Assembly: GCF_900142605.1 (NCBI RefSeq)
Contig: NZ_FRBL01000001.1
Span: 372,001-436,000, forward strand
DNA length: 64,000 nucleotides
Direction: 5' to 3'
Origin: Chitinophaga jiangningensis
GTDB taxonomy: Bacteria; Bacteroidota; Bacteroidia; Chitinophagales; Chitinophagaceae
Shown here: positions 60,459 to 64,000 of the stretch, piece after piece
How positions within the stretch are numbered: the first letter of the stretch is position 1
Layout: the number at the start of each line of letters is the position of its first letter
Translations under genes and position numbers: made by a program
Notes under the pieces: model-generated
Databases searched by the model: none
The model's input: only the letters and a program-made list of their open reading frames with translations
What the model was told of the DNA's origin: nothing

Positions 60459-62268
60459 GCACAATAGTGTCATCATCCTCTTCATCCTCATCTTCGGCAG
60501 CAGCATCCTGTACTGTTTCAGGGCGGAAGCGGCGCTCACCCACCTGTTGCCGCCACATGGCATAATAGAGCCCTTTTTGCACCAGCAACTCCTCATGGCT
60601 GCCTGTTTCCACTATCTTACCCTTTTCCAGTACGTAAATAGCATCTGCATGCATAATAGTGGATAACCGATGGGCAATCAGTATCGTCATTTGCTCCCTG
60701 GAAGCGGATACTTCCCGGATAGTGGCTGTAATATCTTCTTCTGTAAGGGAGTCCAGCGCCGAGGTGGCCTCATCGAAAATGAGGAGTCGCGGCTGCCGCA
60801 GCAGCGCCCTGGCAATGGAAATTCGCTGCTTCTCCCCTCCCGACAGCTTCATGCCGTTTTCACCCAGCATGGTATAAATACCCTTATCAGTTTTGGCTAT
60901 CAAAGCAGCCGCGGAAGCCTTGTTCAGCGCATCCATAATTTCTTCATTACTAGCCCCGGGTTTTACAAACAGCATATTATCGCGGATGGTGCCGGCATAC
61001 AGTTGCGTGTCCTGTGTTACAAAGCCAATCTGACGGCGCAGCGGGTTATAACGGAGGTCCCTGGACTTTACTTCATTAAAGTAGATATTACCACTAACAG
61101 GGGTATATAGTCCCACCAGGAGCTTTACCAGCGTGGATTTACCGGAGCCGGAAGGTCCTACGAAAGCAATGGTTTGCCCCAGGTGTACAGAAAATGAAAT
61201 ACCATCCATGGCGTTATAGGTAGCCGTTTTATGCCTGAAAACTACGTCTTCAAAGCGCAGACTTTCCAAAGGTCCAATCTCTACCGGCGTTTCTGGCCGG
61301 CGTTCTACCGGTTTCTTCATCAGCTTATCAAAATTGCGGATGCTGGCGTCTACTTCGCGGTATTGAAGGATCATATTGCCCAGGTCCTGCAGGGGCACGA
61401 AAATGGCTGTGGATATGAATTGCATGGCGATCAATTCACCGGTACTCAGTACCTGCCTGAATATCAGCCATAGTAAAATAAACAAAATCGATTGTTTCAA
61501 CAGGTTGAGTGCGGTGCCTTGCAGCAATGAAAGTGTACTTACTTTTTTGGCTTTGTACATCTCCAATTCATAGATCTTTTTGGTTTGCTCATTCAAACGC
61601 CTGATCTCCGGAAACGTAAGCCCAAGGCTCTTTACCAGCTCTATATTTCTTAGACTTTCTGTAATCACACCTGCCTGCGCATCTGTTTGCCGGTTAATGC
61701 TGCGCTGCACCGTTTTTATTTTACGGGAAAGAAGCCCCGTCAGTGAACCTAATACCAGCACGCCTATTACGAATACAGGAATCAGCATCCAGTTTTTGTT
61801 GATACTGTACCAAATAAGAAAACCGGTTCCTACCAGCGAAGAAAAAAGGACGTTGATGAAGCTGTTCGTAAAGCGCTCCGCATCTGTTTTTACTTTCTGT
61901 AAAATGGAGAGCGTGGTACCGCTCCTGTTTTCTTCAAACTCCTGGAACGACAAGCGCAGCGTTTGTTTCAGCCCATCATTAAATATCTGCATTCCAAACT
62001 GTGCTACGGTTTTTCTTGTCAGGTATTCCTGGAGAGATTTAAATGCCTTGGCGAGCAAGGCAATTGCAATAGCAATTCCCAGCCAGTAAAGCACACTACT
62101 CACCAGTTCTTTCTCACTCAGATGGTTGGGGTTGGAAGCGTAATTGTCTACAATCTTACCAAAGATAATTGGGTCCAGCAGGTTGAGTAGTTGCGCGGAG
62201 CCGGCCAGCAGCAAGGAAATAAGGATCAGTTTTTTATGCGGCTTCAGGTATTTCCAGAGTGTCTTCAT
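60439..62268 (-). CDS. ABC exporter, fused membrane and ATPase domains
   Basis: A 609-residue half-transporter. Six membrane helices lie in the first 320 residues (ILISLLLAGSAQLLNLLDPIIFG, and so on). The nucleotide-binding domain has Walker A VGPSGSGKST, Q-loop IGFVTQDTQLY, signature LSGGEKQRISIARALL, Walker B LLIFDEATSAL and the H-loop in ILIAHRLSTI. It works as a dimer exporting lipids, peptides or drugs. The C-terminal tail is acidic (DAAAEDEDEEDDD). Substrate unknown. It stands alone. Confidence 0.92.
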   Translation of the reverse strand: MKTLWKYLKPHKKLILISLLLAGSAQLLNLLDPIIFGKIVDNYASNPNHLSEKELVSSVLYWLGIAIAIALLAKAFKSLQEYLTRKTVAQFGMQIFNDGLKQTLRLSFQEFEENRSGTTLSILQKVKTDAERFTNSFINVLFSSLVGTGFLIWYSINKNWMLIPVFVIGVLVLGSLTGLLSRKIKTVQRSINRQTDAQAGVITESLRNIELVKSLGLTFPEIRRLNEQTKKIYELEMYKAKKVSTLSLLQGTALNLLKQSILFILLWLIFRQVLSTGELIAMQFISTAIFVPLQDLGNMILQYREVDASIRNFDKLMKKPVERRPETPVEIGPLESLRFEDVVFRHKTATYNAMDGISFSVHLGQTIAFVGPSGSGKSTLVKLLVGLYTPVSGNIYFNEVKSRDLRYNPLRRQIGFVTQDTQLYAGTIRDNMLFVKPGASNEEIMDALNKASAAALIAKTDKGIYTMLGENGMKLSGGEKQRISIARALLRQPRLLIFDEATSALDSLTEEDITATIREVSASREQMTILIAHRLSTIMHADAIYVLEKGKIVETGSHEELLVQKGLYYAMWRQQVGERRFRPETVQDAAAEDEDEEDDDTIVQKIGLT

Positions 62269-62367
62269 GCTGCGCAGTTTTCGTTAGTGATGGTTTCCAT
62301 CTAAAAGTTAACGAAAAAAGGGAAAAACTTTGGCAAGATTAGTTCGAATGCAATAAAGATGATGTTA

Positions 62368-62868
62368 TTACTTCTTATCTAACAATGATACGACCCCTAC
62401 AACTTGATAAACCTGTGTAAAGCGATTCGCATAGGAGGTAAATGAGTATGTCTTACCCTCATAGTCGAATGCAATTGTTGTATTTTCTTTAGATCGGCTT
62501 TTTTTGTCGTCAGTATAAACAATTATAGCTCTAACGATATAAACTTTTTCATTAAGAACAACATCCTTCTTTATCTTAACATCATAATAATGCATTTCTA
62601 CCTGAATACTATCCCCTTGCGCATATTTAATTCCTTCATAGCCCGGCGACTGGTAGATTCGATATCCTGTCTTTCCGTTAACCTGACTAATGAAATCCTT
62701 ATTGATATCCATAGGAATAAATACCATTTGATTTCTTTGTTCAACTATGTATCCATATTGTTGGCGAAGTACAATCGACCTGTCCACGAAAAAAACTTTG
62801 TTGCAGGATAAACTAGCAGTTAAGAATATGGACAACATCAATACTTTTATAATCCTTTGAAAGTTCAT
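62368..62868 (-). CDS. Lipoprotein, candidate immunity or partner of the RHS toxin
   Basis: A 166-residue protein with a lipoprotein signal (IFLTASLSC-NK). I do not recognise the rest; it looks like a small beta-rich domain. Its ATG overlaps the RHS stop as ATGA (62868-62865), so the two are translationally coupled. A membrane-anchored periplasmic protein right after a toxin whose tip looks like a secreted protease is a plausible immunity protein. It could also be an unrelated lipoprotein. AT-rich like the RHS tip. Confidence 0.65.
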   Translation of the reverse strand: MNFQRIIKVLMLSIFLTASLSCNKVFFVDRSIVLRQQYGYIVEQRNQMVFIPMDINKDFISQVNGKTGYRIYQSPGYEGIKYAQGDSIQVEMHYYDVKIKKDVVLNEKVYIVRAIIVYTDDKKSRSKENTTIAFDYEGKTYSFTSYANRFTQVYQVVGVVSLLDKK

Positions 62869-64000
62869 GGCAATAGCGCATTTGTTAGTGGATTTCTATC
62901 AACAGTTACGTTGATGATAGATCCAGATGGAAGTTTATTATTGATTATATAATTTCCCCAATTATTAAAATGCCCTTGGGTCATTTGAAGATTACTATCC
63001 GGGAAACCTGCCGGTGTTCCCATCACGTCATTTTCGTATCCCTTATGACTTTCCTTAAATGCTCCATATTTATCTGTATAATATCTGTCGAGTAATCCAA
63101 ATAAATGCAGCGTTTCGTGAAATCCGGTTCCTCCATCTGAATAACTGTTATCAGCGTTTCTTCCTATACCGATCACAGTTCTTCTACCGATCCCATCATA
63201 ACGCCCTACAACCCTGCTATAGGGATTATTAGGATCCTCACGAACCATTTGTGCACTTGGGGTTTTCCCATCAATACTCTCGGCGCGAGCAAAATTTCCA
63301 TTTGTAGTCAATTCCAAGATATTATCTCCATTTGGATTTTTGGCTATTCTTTCCTTATCATCCTCATTCCCAACTTTATAATTAATATCTATAGAAATTG
63401 TCCATTCATTTCCATCTGCATCGTTAAATTTTCCACTGAGTAATCGTGAATTATCTATAAGAAACTGATTATATTTTTCGGTTTGCTTTTCAGCATTCGC
63501 TCCCATAACGAAAATCGTTGATGACAACGTAATTGTGTGATTCTCCGCATTAATTCCAACTCTAACATCTTTTCCATCTGGATCAATAAAATTGATAGGG
63601 TTATTCAAAGTGTAACTATATGGGGAAATATAATTGTACTTTTCTGCTTTAGCATCTATTCCATGCCACCTCCCAATTTGGGGATCTTGCATCCTAGCGC
63701 CATAATCATACCACTCCAATCCGGAACCATCGCCGAACTCCTTACTCTGAAGTTCCTTACCATTGTATTTCAAACGGTTCTCAGCGTAATTACTTCCCTT
63801 CAACGCATTTGAACTTATCCCCGCCATCGTCAACCCAAATGGATAATAATGCGTTTCCTCCAGTACCGGCCCGCCGTTATGCGTCACCACCAGGTTGTCG
63901 AAATAAACATCCTGGTTAGTTTCATTACTGGTATAAATATACAGAAAACCACTCTTTTCCATCACTACATCCTCGGTCGCTAATGTTTGCAGCTCATCGG
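62865..64000 (-). CDS. RHS-repeat protein, C-terminal part with metzincin-like protease tip (partial)
   Basis: The frame is open to the right edge, so only the last 378 residues are present. The RHS core end is clear: THYYPFGLTMAGISS, NRLKYNGKELQ, WYDYGARMQDPQIGRWHGID, YSYTLNNPINFIDPDGKD. After the core comes a variable tip of about 235 residues with H-E-T-L-H-L-F-G-L-L-D (63119-63087), which fits the HExxHxxGxxD zinc motif of metzincins, and a DVMG Met-turn about 20 residues later. It should be a delivered zinc protease toxin. Delivery route is not in the window. Confidence 0.8.
   Translation of the reverse strand, partial: DELQTLATEDVVMEKSGFLYIYTSNETNQDVYFDNLVVTHNGGPVLEETHYYPFGLTMAGISSNALKGSNYAENRLKYNGKELQSKEFGDGSGLEWYDYGARMQDPQIGRWHGIDAKAEKYNYISPYSYTLNNPINFIDPDGKDVRVGINAENHTITLSSTIFVMGANAEKQTEKYNQFLIDNSRLLSGKFNDADGNEWTISIDINYKVGNEDDKERIAKNPNGDNILELTTNGNFARAESIDGKTPSAQMVREDPNNPYSRVVGRYDGIGRRTVIGIGRNADNSYSDGGTGFHETLHLFGLLDRYYTDKYGAFKESHKGYENDVMGTPAGFPDSNLQMTQGHFNNWGNYIINNKLPSGSIINVTVDRNPLTNALLP

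Overview
The window looks like a chromosomal segment of a Bacteroidota bacterium close to Chitinophaga or its relatives (Chitinophagaceae). The reasons are two SusC/SusD outer-membrane pairs, promoters of the TTTG-N19-TAnnTTTG type, Bacteroidota-style lipoproteins, a SerB-SerA fusion, RHS and DUF4157 toxins, and moderate GC with AT-rich intergenic DNA. The placement is inference from gene content; there is no rRNA in the window.

Layout. 1-6.3 kb is an accessory block: a partial small gene at the left edge, a three-gene HipB/HipS/HipT-like toxin-antitoxin operon, and a large DUF4157 (extracellular contractile injection system type) toxin ending in a RelA/SpoT-like domain with a small candidate immunity gene. 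6.3-22.5 kb is mostly housekeeping or scattered genes: collagen-like lipoprotein, topoisomerase IB, DoxX protein, thioredoxin-reductase-like enzyme, aminotransferase, kinase-like NTPase, CHAP peptidase, SRPBCC protein, endonuclease V, S41 peptidase, two tandem rhomboid proteases, tRNA-Asp and tRNA-Tyr, SerB-SerA fusion, a nucleotide pyrophosphatase-like enzyme and a degenerate GyrB-like protein. 22.8-28.5 kb is a SusC/SusD pair with a divergent LacI regulator. 28.6-32 kb has an RhlE helicase, a two-heme cytochrome c and Ada-type DNA repair genes. 32-36.6 kb is a second SusC/SusD pair.

38.8-59.1 kb is a uronic-acid catabolic region. One minus-strand operon carries two DUF2264 proteins, KduI, GH105-DUF4861, KduD, LacI and GH88. 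Next come a heparinase II/III-like protein and, divergently, UxaA. A second minus-strand operon carries UxaB, UxaC, KdgK, KdgA and ExuT. Together they should strip unsaturated uronic acids from oligosaccharides and send both 5-keto-4-deoxyuronate (KduI, KduD) and galacturonate (UxaC, UxaB, UxaA) to 2-keto-3-deoxygluconate, which KdgK and KdgA split. A shared LacI-type operator, TGCAAACGTTTGCA, occurs before the DUF2264 operon, between the heparinase-like gene and uxaA, and before exuT inside the kdgA codons. A half-matching copy lies between the first lacI and susC. 59.3-62.3 kb has mnmA and an ABC exporter. The right edge is the C-terminal end of an RHS toxin with a metzincin-like zinc motif, overlapping a lipoprotein gene.

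The most interesting material is the three toxin loci, the GyrB-like relic, several families of intergenic hairpins, and intrinsic terminators written into the coding ends of convergent genes. All function calls come from reading motifs and are not backed by database searches.
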